A stretch of DNA of 46,694 bases. Source: an uncultured bacterium (GTDB lineage Bacteria; Verrucomicrobiota; Kiritimatiellia; CAIKKV01; CAIJXV01). Shown in pieces: positions 1 through 8,663 of the stretch. Under the pieces are notes generated by a model. That model was not told the origin of the DNA and searched no databases. It saw only the letters and a list, made by a program, of their open reading frames with translations. Position 1 is the stretch's first letter, and the number at the start of each line of letters is the position of its first letter. The stretch spans positions 1-46,694 of the forward strand of contig CAIJXV010000006.1 in NCBI GenBank assembly GCA_903824675.1, written 5' to 3'. A program made the translations under genes and the position numbers.

Positions 1-49
1 GCTCTATTCTAAGCAATCTTATCGGCATCATGGATATGACATGCCAAAT

Positions 50-132
50 CTTCGGTAACATTGATTCTGGCGCAGCCGACTATTCCCCCTCCCTATAGGC
101 AGATTTCCTTCGGTAACATTTAATGTGGCGCA
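50..132. repeat. Pair of 25-bp direct repeats upstream of the SGNH hydrolase gene
   Basis: Two copies at 50-74 and 108-132 match at 22 of 25 positions; both begin CTTCGGTAACATT and end TGGCGCA. Copies start 58 bp apart. The second ends 28 bp upstream of the predicted promoter of the SGNH gene, so an operator role is possible. Copy 1 can also be read as the tail of a frame that is open from the window edge to a TAG at 96-98, so it could belong to the 3' end of an upstream gene and copy 2 to a partial duplication of it. Confidence 0.55.
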
Positions 133-159
133 ATTCGTTGATCTTTTGCGTCCGCTTTA

Positions 160-188
160 TTGATTGCGGGTGCCTTTCGCGATATAGT
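160..188 (+). promoter_or_regulatory. Predicted sigma-70-type promoter of the SGNH hydrolase gene
   Basis: A -35 box TTGATT (160-165) lies 17 bp before a -10 box TATAGT (183-188). Transcription would start near 195, giving a leader of about 68 nt. A GGGAG Shine-Dalgarno sequence follows just before the ATG at 263. This is a motif match only. Confidence 0.45.
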
Positions 189-262
189 AAATTAAACCCT
201 TGGCAAGAACTGTTATGCGGTTGACGGAACTTAGGCGGGTGTGGCTTTAATTGGGAGAACTA

Positions 263-1828
263 ATGATGACTCGATCCCTTGGATTGCGGTGTTTTTTGAT
301 TTGGGGCCTGATGACCTCCTGCGCTTGGGCGCGATTGATCGGGGGGCAAGCCTGCAATTTCGATGGTACGAATGCAGACGGACGTGCGAGGGCTGATCTG
401 GGTGTGTTCGATCCAAACACCGCCAATTGGTTTATTTTCAGCAATAGCAACGGGCCTGCACTGGCTTTCCCGGCGCAATGGGGTTTTCCTGGAGCCGCAC
501 CGGCTCCGGGCGATTACGATGGAGATCGGGTGGGGGATCTGTCCGTGTATCATCGGGATTCAGGGAACTGGTATATCCGGTCGATGAAAGGGACCGTGCT
601 GGCGTTCCCCGCCAATTGGGGCTGGTCGGAAGCGGATGCTTTTCCGGCGGATTATGACGGTGATGGCCGGACCGATTTGGGTGTTTACAACCGGACGACC
701 GGAATGTGGTTTGTGCGTTCTCTGGCCGGCGCGGTATTGACGTTTGGAAAAAATTGGGGTTGGACCGAATCGGTGCCGGTGCCGGCGGATTATGACGGGG
801 ATGGGAGAGCTAATCTGGCCGTGTACCATCGGCGATCCGGTACGTGGTATATCGATTCTCCAACCGGGACTGTGGCCTTTGCCCGGGCTTGGGGATGGAA
901 TGGCGCTTGGGCGGTTCCGGGCGATTACGATGGCGATGGAATTGCGGACTTGGCGGTGTATGATCGGGCCGGGGGGAAGTGGTATATTCAGACCCTGGCG
1001 GGGTCGAATCTGGCTTGGGGTGTGAATTGGGGTTGGGCTGAGGCGACTCCCGTGCCCGCCGATTACGATGGGGACGGACGGACGGATTTGGCGGTTTACG
1101 ATCGGAAATCCGGCCTTTGGTATATTCAAACTTTGGACGGAACAACGCTGGCTTGGGGCGTGAATTGGGGTTGGAAAGGGGCTGTGCCGATTCAGACGTA
1201 TGCCTTGCGGTCGAGTGAAGGCCTGGTCCTGACGGCGTTTGGCGATAGCATCACGTATGGGGAAGGGAGTCTTTCGGGTGGACCGACAACTGCGTATCCC
1301 GTGATGTTGGAAAAGAAACTGAATTTTCAGTTGGGAGGCTATTTCATCACGGTTAATAAAGGTAAATCGGGCGAATATACCTGGAAGGGCAAATTGCGCC
1401 TGCCTTCGGTGCTGGATGAGATGGTTCCCGATATGTTGCTCCTGATGGAAGGGGTCAACGATGCCTTGTACGATTATATGTTCGATGCGACGGAATTCAA
1501 TCTGGGTGAAATGATCGCCCAGGCTCAGGCGCGTGGTGCTAAAGCGATTCTGGCCACCGTGCCCCCGACCATTAAATCCGATTATGCCGACCGTTCGATT
1601 CAGGCCGGGCGAATCCGGGCTTTTAACCCTTATGTTTACACTATTGGCGAAAAATACAATATCCCGATTGCCGAAGTGTATGATTACATAACCTCCCGTC
1701 CCGACTGGGAACAGACGATGATGGATCAGGAGACCGCCAACCATCCCAGTCCGGCCGGGCATTTAAAAGTCCGCGATGCTTTCTACGATGCGTTCATGAC
1801 CCGATTTTATGAGGGTTCCTATTATTGA
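263..1828 (+). CDS. Secreted SGNH/GDSL-family hydrolase with six N-terminal DYDGDG repeats
   Basis: Predicted exported esterase of 521 aa. The ATG at 263 is preferred over an upstream in-frame TTG because GGGAG sits just before it. A signal peptide (about residues 1-23, ending CAWA) is followed by six tandem repeats of about 46 residues. Each contains D-Y-D-G-D-x-x-x-[DN]-L and a conserved W-Y-I and N-W-G-W; these resemble calcium-binding VCBS/FG-GAP beta-propeller blades and probably bind carbohydrate or the cell surface. The C-terminal SGNH domain has block I GDSITYGE (nucleophile Ser329), block III EGVND (Asn399) and block V NHPSPAGH (His494). The Asp usually found three residues before the His is Thr491, so the triad may be a Ser-His dyad or use Glu490. 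The substrate is unknown; deacetylation of a polysaccharide is a reasonable guess. An SDR gene follows after 39 bp. Confidence 0.85.
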   Translation: MMTRSLGLRCFLIWGLMTSCAWARLIGGQACNFDGTNADGRARADLGVFDPNTANWFIFSNSNGPALAFPAQWGFPGAAPAPGDYDGDRVGDLSVYHRDSGNWYIRSMKGTVLAFPANWGWSEADAFPADYDGDGRTDLGVYNRTTGMWFVRSLAGAVLTFGKNWGWTESVPVPADYDGDGRANLAVYHRRSGTWYIDSPTGTVAFARAWGWNGAWAVPGDYDGDGIADLAVYDRAGGKWYIQTLAGSNLAWGVNWGWAEATPVPADYDGDGRTDLAVYDRKSGLWYIQTLDGTTLAWGVNWGWKGAVPIQTYALRSSEGLVLTAFGDSITYGEGSLSGGPTTAYPVMLEKKLNFQLGGYFITVNKGKSGEYTWKGKLRLPSVLDEMVPDMLLLMEGVNDALYDYMFDATEFNLGEMIAQAQARGAKAILATVPPTIKSDYADRSIQAGRIRAFNPYVYTIGEKYNIPIAEVYDYITSRPDWEQTMMDQETANHPSPAGHLKVRDAFYDAFMTRFYEGSYY

Positions 1829-1867
1829 CGAACCGGCAGGATCGGCCACCGGTTATGAACGAGCACT

Positions 1868-2644
1868 ATGAATACGTTATGGAACGAATTGTTTGATTTA
1901 ACCGGTCGGACGGCTCTGGTGACCGGTGGCACGAAGGGTTTGGGGCGCGAAGTGGCCTTGACTCTGGCGATGGCTGGCGCTGATGTGGCCGTGTGTAGCC
2001 GGAATGGCGCTGAAGCGGCGGCTGTGGCCGAAGAGATCGCCGACCGGACCGGGCGACGGACCTGGGGGACGGCCGCGGATGTGACCTCGGAGGCTGAGGT
2101 GATCCGTTTGGTGGAGCGGATGGGGGACGAACTGGCTCCGCCGGACATTCTCGTAGCCTGTGCGGGGATCAATATCCGCAAGGGCAGCGATGAACTGACT
2201 GGTGACGAATGGGATTCGATCCTGGCGATCAACGTCAAAGGCAGTTTCCTATGTGCCCGTCAGGTTCTACCCGGGATGCGGAAACGCCGGTTTGGCCGGG
2301 TGGTTTTTTTAGGGTCGATGCTCTCCTTTATTTCGATTCCCGGCCGGGCGGCATATGCTTCGAGCAAGGCGGCTCTGCTGGGATTAACCCGGACGCTGTC
2401 ACTGGAATATGCCCCGGACGGCATTTGTGTCAACGCCCTATGTCCGGGACCGTTCGAGACACCAATGAACCTGCCATTATTGCAGGACAAGGCTAAATAT
2501 GAGGCCTTCATTGCCCGGTTGCCCATTGGACGCTGGGCGCAACCACGCGAAATTCGCGGTATCATTTTGTATCTGTGTTCGTCGGCCTGTAGTTTTATGA
2601 CCGGATCAAGCCTGGTCATTGATGGAGGATGGACTGCCCAATGA
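1868..2644 (+). CDS. Short-chain dehydrogenase/reductase (classical SDR)
   Basis: Cytoplasmic NAD(P)-dependent oxidoreductase of 258 aa, the usual SDR length. Visible motifs are the nucleotide-binding TGGTKGLG (residues 19-26), the structural CAG near the end of beta-4, the catalytic Y163-x3-K167 in AYASSKAA, and the PG motif after beta-6 (LCPGPFETP). The C-terminal GxxxxIDGGW ending resembles gluconate 5-dehydrogenase and FabG-like enzymes. The substrate cannot be read from sequence. Because the GH42 beta-galactosidase start overlaps its stop (ATGA), a sugar, sugar acid or polyol is more likely than a fatty-acid intermediate. The Shine-Dalgarno sequence is weak. Confidence 0.9.
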   Translation: MNTLWNELFDLTGRTALVTGGTKGLGREVALTLAMAGADVAVCSRNGAEAAAVAEEIADRTGRRTWGTAADVTSEAEVIRLVERMGDELAPPDILVACAGINIRKGSDELTGDEWDSILAINVKGSFLCARQVLPGMRKRRFGRVVFLGSMLSFISIPGRAAYASSKAALLGLTRTLSLEYAPDGICVNALCPGPFETPMNLPLLQDKAKYEAFIARLPIGRWAQPREIRGIILYLCSSACSFMTGSSLVIDGGWTAQ

Positions 2645-4650
2645 AAAAGAAAACACCCGCTCTGACATCCGGAACTGTTCCTCAATATATCGGTGTGGAT
2701 TACTATCCCGAGCATTGGACTCGCGAACGTTGGCCTCTTGATGCGCGGCTGATGAAAGAGGCGGGATTCAATGTTGTTCGCCTGGCTGAATTCGCTTGGA
2801 CCTTTATGGAGCCGGAGGAAGGGTGTTTTGATTTTGCCTGGTTGGACGAGGCGATTACGCATCTGTATAAAAATGGGATCTCGGTGATTTTAGGCACCCC
2901 GACGGCGACCATGCCGGCCTGGCTCTGCCGCAAGTATCCCGAGGTGATGCGAGTTCTGGAATCCGGTCACCGGGAGATTTGGGGGACCCGCAAAAATAAC
3001 TGTCCAACCAATGGGACCTACCGTCTATTGTCCGAACGGATTACCCGGGCCATGGCGGCGCATTACACGGCAAATCCGGCGGTGATCGGTTGGCAGACGG
3101 ACAACGAATTTGGCGGGCAACCCTGTTACTGTGATACCTGCAAGGTTCAATTTCAGGAATGGTTGCGGGCCAAATACGGGACCTTGGACAACCTGAACAA
3201 GACGTGGGGAACCCATTTCTGGAGCCACAGTTTCCGGGAATGGGCCGAGATCATGATTCCCGGGGAACTCCATAATCCCGGGATGTGGCTGGATTATAAA
3301 CGGTTTGTGACCTGGCAGGAGGTGCGATTCCAGCACGAACAGATCGCCCTCGTACGCGCCGGGTGCCCGGAGCATTTTATTACGCATAACTGTATGGGGT
3401 TGTATCAAAACCTCAATTATTACCAGTTGGCCGAGGAGTTGGATTTCGTGTCTTGGGACAATTATCCGGTTTGGGGCGCCCCCGATATTCCCTACGATGC
3501 CGCGATGGCCGCCGATCTGATGCGGGGTTTGAAACGGCGTAACTTCTGGATCATGGAGCAGTCGGCCGGGCCCGGCGGTTGGAACACCATGGGCCGCAAC
3601 GTCCGGCCCGGTGAACTGCGCAAAGTCGTTTACCAGCAACTGGCGCATGGCGCCGACAGCATTGTCTGGTTCCGGTGGCGCACCTGCACGGCGGGACGGG
3701 AGCAGTACTGGCACGGATTGCTGGGTCACGACGGGGTTCCTTTGCGCCGTTACCAGGAAGCGCGAACGACGGCACAGGAATTTCATAAGATCAAGACGCA
3801 TCTGGCCGGCACCACGGTTTGCCCCTCCGTGGGAATCCTCTACGATTACGATTCGCTTTGGGCGGTCAGCAACCAGCCCGGTTTCACCGGTAACCAATAT
3901 GTGGCCAACGTCCGACGTTATTATCAGGCGCTCCTCCGGGCGGGCGTGAATGTCGACCTGATCCGGCCGGGTTCCGATTTGAATGCCTACCGGTTGGTGA
4001 TAATGCCCCAGCAGTTCGTCCTGCCGGATACGCTGGCTGACCAGGTTATCGCCTATGTGGCCCAGGGGGGGGTCTTGTTGACCGATTTTCGGACCGGGGT
4101 CAAGGATGAGGGCGGGTTGTGTTACGAGCGAACGCTTCCCGGAAAACTCACGGATCTGCTGGGGATCGTCATCGAGGAATATGAGGCGTTGGATGACCAG
4201 ATGAAATATGCGGCAGATGGCGTTGAAGGGTTCCCCAAAGCCTTGACCGCGATTAAATTTGCCGATTGGATTACCGCCGGGGACGCGGAAGTGCTGGTCA
4301 AGTATCTCCCCTGGCACATGCAAGACTTTGCGGCTCTGACCCGGAAACAACACCGGAAAGGGTGTGCCTATTATCTGGGGACGGTTTTCAAAGAAGAGTC
4401 CTTTTATGATGCCCTGATCGGGACGCTTTTGAAGTCGGCCCGGATCACCCCGCTATTGACTCCTCCCCCAGGGGTGGAAGTGAGCTTGAGAGAAGGGAAG
4501 ACGGGTCGCCTTCTTTTCCTGTTGAATCACACCGAGGAAATTCAACGCATTGGAATCCCCTTCGCCGCTCAGGATTTGCTGACTCGCAAGAAAATCGTTG
4601 AACGGATCGAATTGGAGCCCTATGGGGTTGCGTTATTGAAGATGGGATAG
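2641..4650 (+). CDS. GH42 beta-galactosidase
   Basis: Intracellular-type beta-galactosidase of 669 aa (GH42 members are usually 650-700 aa); no signal peptide is seen. The N-terminal TIM barrel starts with GVDYYPEHW. The acid/base Glu156 lies in WQTDNEFGG and the nucleophile Glu306 in IMEQSAGP. A CYCDTC cluster just after the acid/base matches the zinc site of many GH42 enzymes. The trimerisation domain (around residues 390-600) and a small C-terminal beta domain follow. The start at 2641 overlaps the SDR stop (ATGA), with GGAGG 12 nt upstream; an ATG at 2629 directly abuts that GGAGG and is less likely. It would release galactose, or arabinose in some family members, from short oligosaccharides imported by the cell. 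Confidence 0.95.
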   Translation: MKKKTPALTSGTVPQYIGVDYYPEHWTRERWPLDARLMKEAGFNVVRLAEFAWTFMEPEEGCFDFAWLDEAITHLYKNGISVILGTPTATMPAWLCRKYPEVMRVLESGHREIWGTRKNNCPTNGTYRLLSERITRAMAAHYTANPAVIGWQTDNEFGGQPCYCDTCKVQFQEWLRAKYGTLDNLNKTWGTHFWSHSFREWAEIMIPGELHNPGMWLDYKRFVTWQEVRFQHEQIALVRAGCPEHFITHNCMGLYQNLNYYQLAEELDFVSWDNYPVWGAPDIPYDAAMAADLMRGLKRRNFWIMEQSAGPGGWNTMGRNVRPGELRKVVYQQLAHGADSIVWFRWRTCTAGREQYWHGLLGHDGVPLRRYQEARTTAQEFHKIKTHLAGTTVCPSVGILYDYDSLWAVSNQPGFTGNQYVANVRRYYQALLRAGVNVDLIRPGSDLNAYRLVIMPQQFVLPDTLADQVIAYVAQGGVLLTDFRTGVKDEGGLCYERTLPGKLTDLLGIVIEEYEALDDQMKYAADGVEGFPKALTAIKFADWITAGDAEVLVKYLPWHMQDFAALTRKQHRKGCAYYLGTVFKEESFYDALIGTLLKSARITPLLTPPPGVEVSLREGKTGRLLFLLNHTEEIQRIGIPFAAQDLLTRKKIVERIELEPYGVALLKMG

Positions 4651-4784
4651 GGAACGGGTGATGCCTGATCGCCTTGATGATTACATTGCCGACTTGAGGG
4701 TGTCCGCCATCGGCGAAGACTCTGGGTGTTGTATCCCTCGAAGCCGTTTATTAGCCGTAGGTGGGGTGATGAGATCCCGGGGGA

Positions 4785-5849
4785 TTAGAATTTGTAAGAA
4801 CACTGAGCCGTGACGCGCGAGATCCAGTAGTCGGTCGTCTCCCCATAAAGAAAACCACCCGCACCAATTTCCCAGTTGTGTTGGAATTTGCGGGTATATT
4901 CCAAGACGAGATGCAAACCCATTTCGACCGTTTCACTGTCAGAGGTGACATCCCCATTCTCAAAAAGAAACACGGGATTGATTTCGAATTCGAGCCGATT
5001 AACCTGATCCTTGCGGATGGTGTGCGCCGCAAGTCCCAGGGCGACGAAGGAGTCGGGACTGTAGTAGGCGGGGGTGGAATCGGCGAAATGTTCAAAATAA
5101 ATATTGGGCCGCAAAATGGTCCATTTCCCGGCCTCACTGTCGAGGATGGGAAGCTGGTAATGGGCGTAGGCGAAAAATTGCTCGTTGTCATCCTGCTGGT
5201 AATCCGCGCCGCCCACCTGTAGCCGAAGCTGTTGTTCAGACACCGGCACCCAATCGGCCGTTGCCCAGATGCGGTTGATACGAGCATTCTGATCGATCAA
5301 TTCCAAATCGTTAACCCGGGGATATTGGCGGGGATTAAGGACATCATGGATTGTCCAAAAAGATTCCGAAGCCGCCTGCAGAGACCAGACGGAACGGTTT
5401 TCCTGTTGGAAGTGAGCGCCCAGTTGTCCCCCGATCAGTTCGTCGTCGTCAAAAAATTCACCGGATAACCGGCCGGAAATCCATGCCTGTGGCTGGATTC
5501 TGTATTCGTCCAGGAACACATGAAGGGCCGTGCGTTCAAAGTCATTGGACCCTGCGGTTGTCCCCTGATCCTGTGAAAAATCGCCCCACAGGGCCTGGAG
5601 CCGCAGAGGCAGGGCAGGATCGGGCCAGAAAGCCACTTGAACTCCGCCCTGAACCACTTGAATATCATTAGCGTCACGCAAAGCGTTGAAAATCAATCCC
5701 ACCGAGGGCTGGGTTTCAGCCTCCAAGCTCTGTTGGGCGGCTTGAATGGCCTTTGGATCGTCTTCAACGGCCGCATTCAGGGAGAGCACCATTGCTCCGC
5801 CCAGGAAGCCCATCGCCAGTCTGTGCCCACATTTGTTTAATTGCGTCAT
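4785..5849 (-). CDS. Outer-membrane beta-barrel, BcsC C-terminal-like exopolysaccharide exporter
   Basis: Predicted outer-membrane porin of 354 aa. Evidence: a signal peptide (about residues 1-26), many alternating amphipathic beta strands, and a C-terminal SYKF, the terminal-Phe signature used for barrel assembly. A segment reading YYSPDSFVAL closely resembles the Y-[FW]-S-P-Q segment of the BcsC barrel through which cellulose leaves the cell. A GGAGG sequence lies 8 nt before the ATG. It is the last gene of a three-gene operon, 36 bp after a large TPR protein. In canonical BcsC the TPR scaffold and barrel form one chain; here they are separate genes. The specific exported polymer is unknown. 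An unrelated porin remains possible, though less likely in this context. Confidence 0.75.
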   Translation of the reverse strand: MTQLNKCGHRLAMGFLGGAMVLSLNAAVEDDPKAIQAAQQSLEAETQPSVGLIFNALRDANDIQVVQGGVQVAFWPDPALPLRLQALWGDFSQDQGTTAGSNDFERTALHVFLDEYRIQPQAWISGRLSGEFFDDDELIGGQLGAHFQQENRSVWSLQAASESFWTIHDVLNPRQYPRVNDLELIDQNARINRIWATADWVPVSEQQLRLQVGGADYQQDDNEQFFAYAHYQLPILDSEAGKWTILRPNIYFEHFADSTPAYYSPDSFVALGLAAHTIRKDQVNRLEFEINPVFLFENGDVTSDSETVEMGLHLVLEYTRKFQHNWEIGAGGFLYGETTDYWISRVTAQCSYKF

Positions 5850-5885
5850 GTGGAAGTCCTCCCCATCAACGTCGTCGGCTCCGGT

Positions 5886-8663
5886 TTATTTATCGCCGGC
5901 CTTGCGGATTTGGTCCAATTGCCGATCCGCCGCCGCTTCTTCGACTTTCAGGTCGTCGGCGACTTTTGTTGGGAAATCGGCGGCTTTTTTGTAACTCTCG
6001 CTTGCGGCTTTACGATCGCCCATGGCTTGGGCGGCTCGACCCCGCCAGATCCAATATCGCCGTTGGGCGGTTTTGGGATCTTTGACCAGCCCGTCAAAAA
6101 TCCGGAAGGCTTCCAGCTGCCGGTCCCGCGCCATGGCCACCAATCCCAGCCATTCCAGGCCTTCTTCTTGGTGGGAAATGGAATCCTTATGTTGCTCCAG
6201 AATTTTAGCGGCCTCGCTGGTTTTGCCCTGGAGATGGAGCGCCTGTACCAAACCCAATTGCGCGTGCCAATCCTGTTGGTCCTGATCCAGACGGGCCCGG
6301 GCCCATTTTTCAGCCTCCGGGAACACATTGGCCGCCAGCGCCGCCCGCATCAGTTCGATCGCCTGGCCATCCCAACTCTTGACCGCGGCCACATTGGTAT
6401 AAAGGACATAGGCATCCGATTCCCGGCGCACGTTAATGAAAAAGCGGGCGGCTTCCAGCCGGACCTCGGGAATTTTCCCCAACGGGCTGCCCAGCAACTC
6501 ATCGTAAAACTTTAGGGCCAAGATGACATTCCCAGCGCTGTCCCGAGCCGCCCGGGCCATTTTGAGAACCAAGTCCCGGTCCTGCTCTGCTCCACCGATC
6601 CGTTGATAAGCAATCAATGCACCGGCCATATCGCCGGCATCAACACTCAAATCACCCCAGGCTTCCAAAATTGTTCGATCGGCAGCCGGGTCTTGGGCGA
6701 GTTCCCGATACAAGGCCCGGGATTTATCTTTCCGACCTGCTTTTCGATCCTGGCCTGCCAGCCAGATTTGTTCCTCACGGGTCAGTGGCCGCATTCCCGC
6801 CAACTGATCGAGGAGATCCGCGGTTTGGCCCGCATCTCCCATCATCGACGCGGCCCGCGCTGCCGTGAGTAAATGGTCCTGCGACACCGGCTTGAGCGCC
6901 AATAAGGGGGTTAGTGCCTCCAGCGCTTCGCGGCCCTGACCCAGTTCCAAACTCGCCTGGGCTACCCCCTGGCGGGCGGAGGCCATCGAAGCTTCGGGGC
7001 CGGGCCCGGCGAGCACTTGGCGATAGGATTTTACAGCATCTTCGTTGTTCCCGTTCCACCGTTGGAGATCGGCCAGTCGCAGGGTTAAGGCGGTTGAATT
7101 ACCCCATTTACGTGTCTCTAGTTCCACCACCAGTGGAATCGCTTTCGCATACTGCTTATTGATCTCATAGACGTTCGCCAGATCATTCAGTATGCGTGGA
7201 TCATTTTGCGGATCAGAGGGTGATTTCACAAGCGCCAGAAGTAGTGGTTCGGCTTCGGCATAACGATGGAGTTCCATGGCCAACTCTGCTCGGGCTTGAA
7301 GATTGTCGGGCGCTGCATCGCGTCCATAAGCTGCATACGCTTCTTGGGTCTGCCCCGCCGCCCACAGGGCAGCGGCGGCGGCCAGACGGGCTGTGCGTGC
7401 GGACACCTCGTCCTTTTCTGCCAGGGACAACTTGAGATACCATCGGGCAGAGGGTTCATGTCGGTTTAAGACCCCGTTCATTTCTGCGAGTTTGCGGAAA
7501 AGTTCACGTTCCAAATCGGGAGCGGGATGATTCGCCAAAAGCAGTTCGGCTTCCCGGATGGCCGCGTCAGCCGCCCCGGCTGACGTCAGAATTCGTAGGC
7601 GCTCCAGCCGCTGTCCGGCGTTCAATTGTTCGTCCGGAATGGCCGAAACCAAATCTATGGCCCGATCCGAATTACCGGCGGTGCGGAATTGCCCCGCCTG
7701 CAAGAGTTGTTCCGGGACGGTCAAGGGGCGAAGCGTTGCCAGTTGGTCAAAAGCGGCAACGGCGTCGGTGGCCGCGCCCGCCTGCATAAAGGCCCGTAGG
7801 GCAAGATTCAGAACATCAGGGTTGACGGGGTTGTCAGCGACCAATATTCGCGCCCACGGCAGAGAGGACTGGGGATCGGCTGTCTCAATTCCGGCCGCCG
7901 TCAGTCCCCACACCACCGCATTGGAGGTCGTGTTGTCAATGGGATGAGTGAACGACTTGCGATACCAAACCACAGCCACATCCGGTCGGCCGGCCCAGTG
8001 ATACAACTGGCCGATCCGGGCACATAAATCCGCAGTTTCTCCTTTTGTCCGGACGATCGCTTCGTAGCGTCCGGCCGCCGCGGCGTGCTGTTGGATGGCT
8101 TCTTCCTGGATCGCCGTTTCGCGCAACACGTTCACATCATCTGGTCGCTGGCTCAATAATTTGTGCAAATCAGCCAACGATTCCGAATACTGCTGGTATT
8201 GTGCCAGAATTTTCGCCCGGCGTAACCGGTTGGCGGGCGTCAGTCGATCCGGTTTCAGACGGAGGATCAAGTTGACGGCTTTACCCGGGTTCCCCATGCG
8301 ATCGTGAATTTGTGCCAATGCAAACCAAGCTTCAGGGTTTGAGGTGTCGGCATTAAAGGCTTCGGTGTAGGCCTCCAGAGCCTCATCGAAATTGCCCAGA
8401 GCGGTTTCGATGTCCCCTTTAAGAATCAGGTAACCTCCAGTTCCCGGACTTGAGTTGAGGGCGCGTTCCACCTCGGGTTTTGCTTCGGCCCATCGATGGG
8501 CCGCAACCAAGCGCTCGGCTTCCCGGAAGTGATCCACAGCATCCTTCCAATATTCGGGTTGGCGTTGCTGGGCATAAAACAACACCCCCACGAGCCAGAG
8601 GGCCACGAAAATTTTGGTGGGCCAATAATGATGATTAGGATTCTTTGATTCCATAGAATTCAT
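5886..8663 (-). CDS. Large membrane-anchored TPR-repeat protein (BcsC/PelB-like periplasmic scaffold)
   Basis: A 925-aa protein with one N-terminal membrane segment (about residues 13-28, IFVALWLVGVLFYA) and then almost only tetratricopeptide repeats, recognisable by A-x-x-x-W/Y...A...P spacing such as EAYTEAFNADTSNPEAWFAL. No enzymatic domain is visible. The start at 8663 has AAGGAG upstream; a longer frame reaching 8756 would run deep into the synthase gene and is rejected. It overlaps the 3' end of the GT2 synthase gene by 29 bp and is followed by the barrel gene. By analogy with BcsC, AlgK and PelB TPR domains, it probably links the inner-membrane synthase to the outer-membrane pore and shields the growing glycan. 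This role is inferred from context. Confidence 0.8.
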   Translation of the reverse strand: MNSMESKNPNHHYWPTKIFVALWLVGVLFYAQQRQPEYWKDAVDHFREAERLVAAHRWAEAKPEVERALNSSPGTGGYLILKGDIETALGNFDEALEAYTEAFNADTSNPEAWFALAQIHDRMGNPGKAVNLILRLKPDRLTPANRLRRAKILAQYQQYSESLADLHKLLSQRPDDVNVLRETAIQEEAIQQHAAAAGRYEAIVRTKGETADLCARIGQLYHWAGRPDVAVVWYRKSFTHPIDNTTSNAVVWGLTAAGIETADPQSSLPWARILVADNPVNPDVLNLALRAFMQAGAATDAVAAFDQLATLRPLTVPEQLLQAGQFRTAGNSDRAIDLVSAIPDEQLNAGQRLERLRILTSAGAADAAIREAELLLANHPAPDLERELFRKLAEMNGVLNRHEPSARWYLKLSLAEKDEVSARTARLAAAAALWAAGQTQEAYAAYGRDAAPDNLQARAELAMELHRYAEAEPLLLALVKSPSDPQNDPRILNDLANVYEINKQYAKAIPLVVELETRKWGNSTALTLRLADLQRWNGNNEDAVKSYRQVLAGPGPEASMASARQGVAQASLELGQGREALEALTPLLALKPVSQDHLLTAARAASMMGDAGQTADLLDQLAGMRPLTREEQIWLAGQDRKAGRKDKSRALYRELAQDPAADRTILEAWGDLSVDAGDMAGALIAYQRIGGAEQDRDLVLKMARAARDSAGNVILALKFYDELLGSPLGKIPEVRLEAARFFINVRRESDAYVLYTNVAAVKSWDGQAIELMRAALAANVFPEAEKWARARLDQDQQDWHAQLGLVQALHLQGKTSEAAKILEQHKDSISHQEEGLEWLGLVAMARDRQLEAFRIFDGLVKDPKTAQRRYWIWRGRAAQAMGDRKAASESYKKAADFPTKVADDLKVEEAAADRQLDQIRKAGDK

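Noticed and set aside
560-1762. 400-codon open frame antisense to the SGNH gene
   Set aside because: It mirrors the tandem repeats of the opposite strand; the plus-strand protein has a signal peptide and SGNH motifs.
3025-4353. 442-codon open frame antisense to GH42
   Set aside because: GH42 catalytic motifs are on the plus strand; the antisense product has no recognisable domain.
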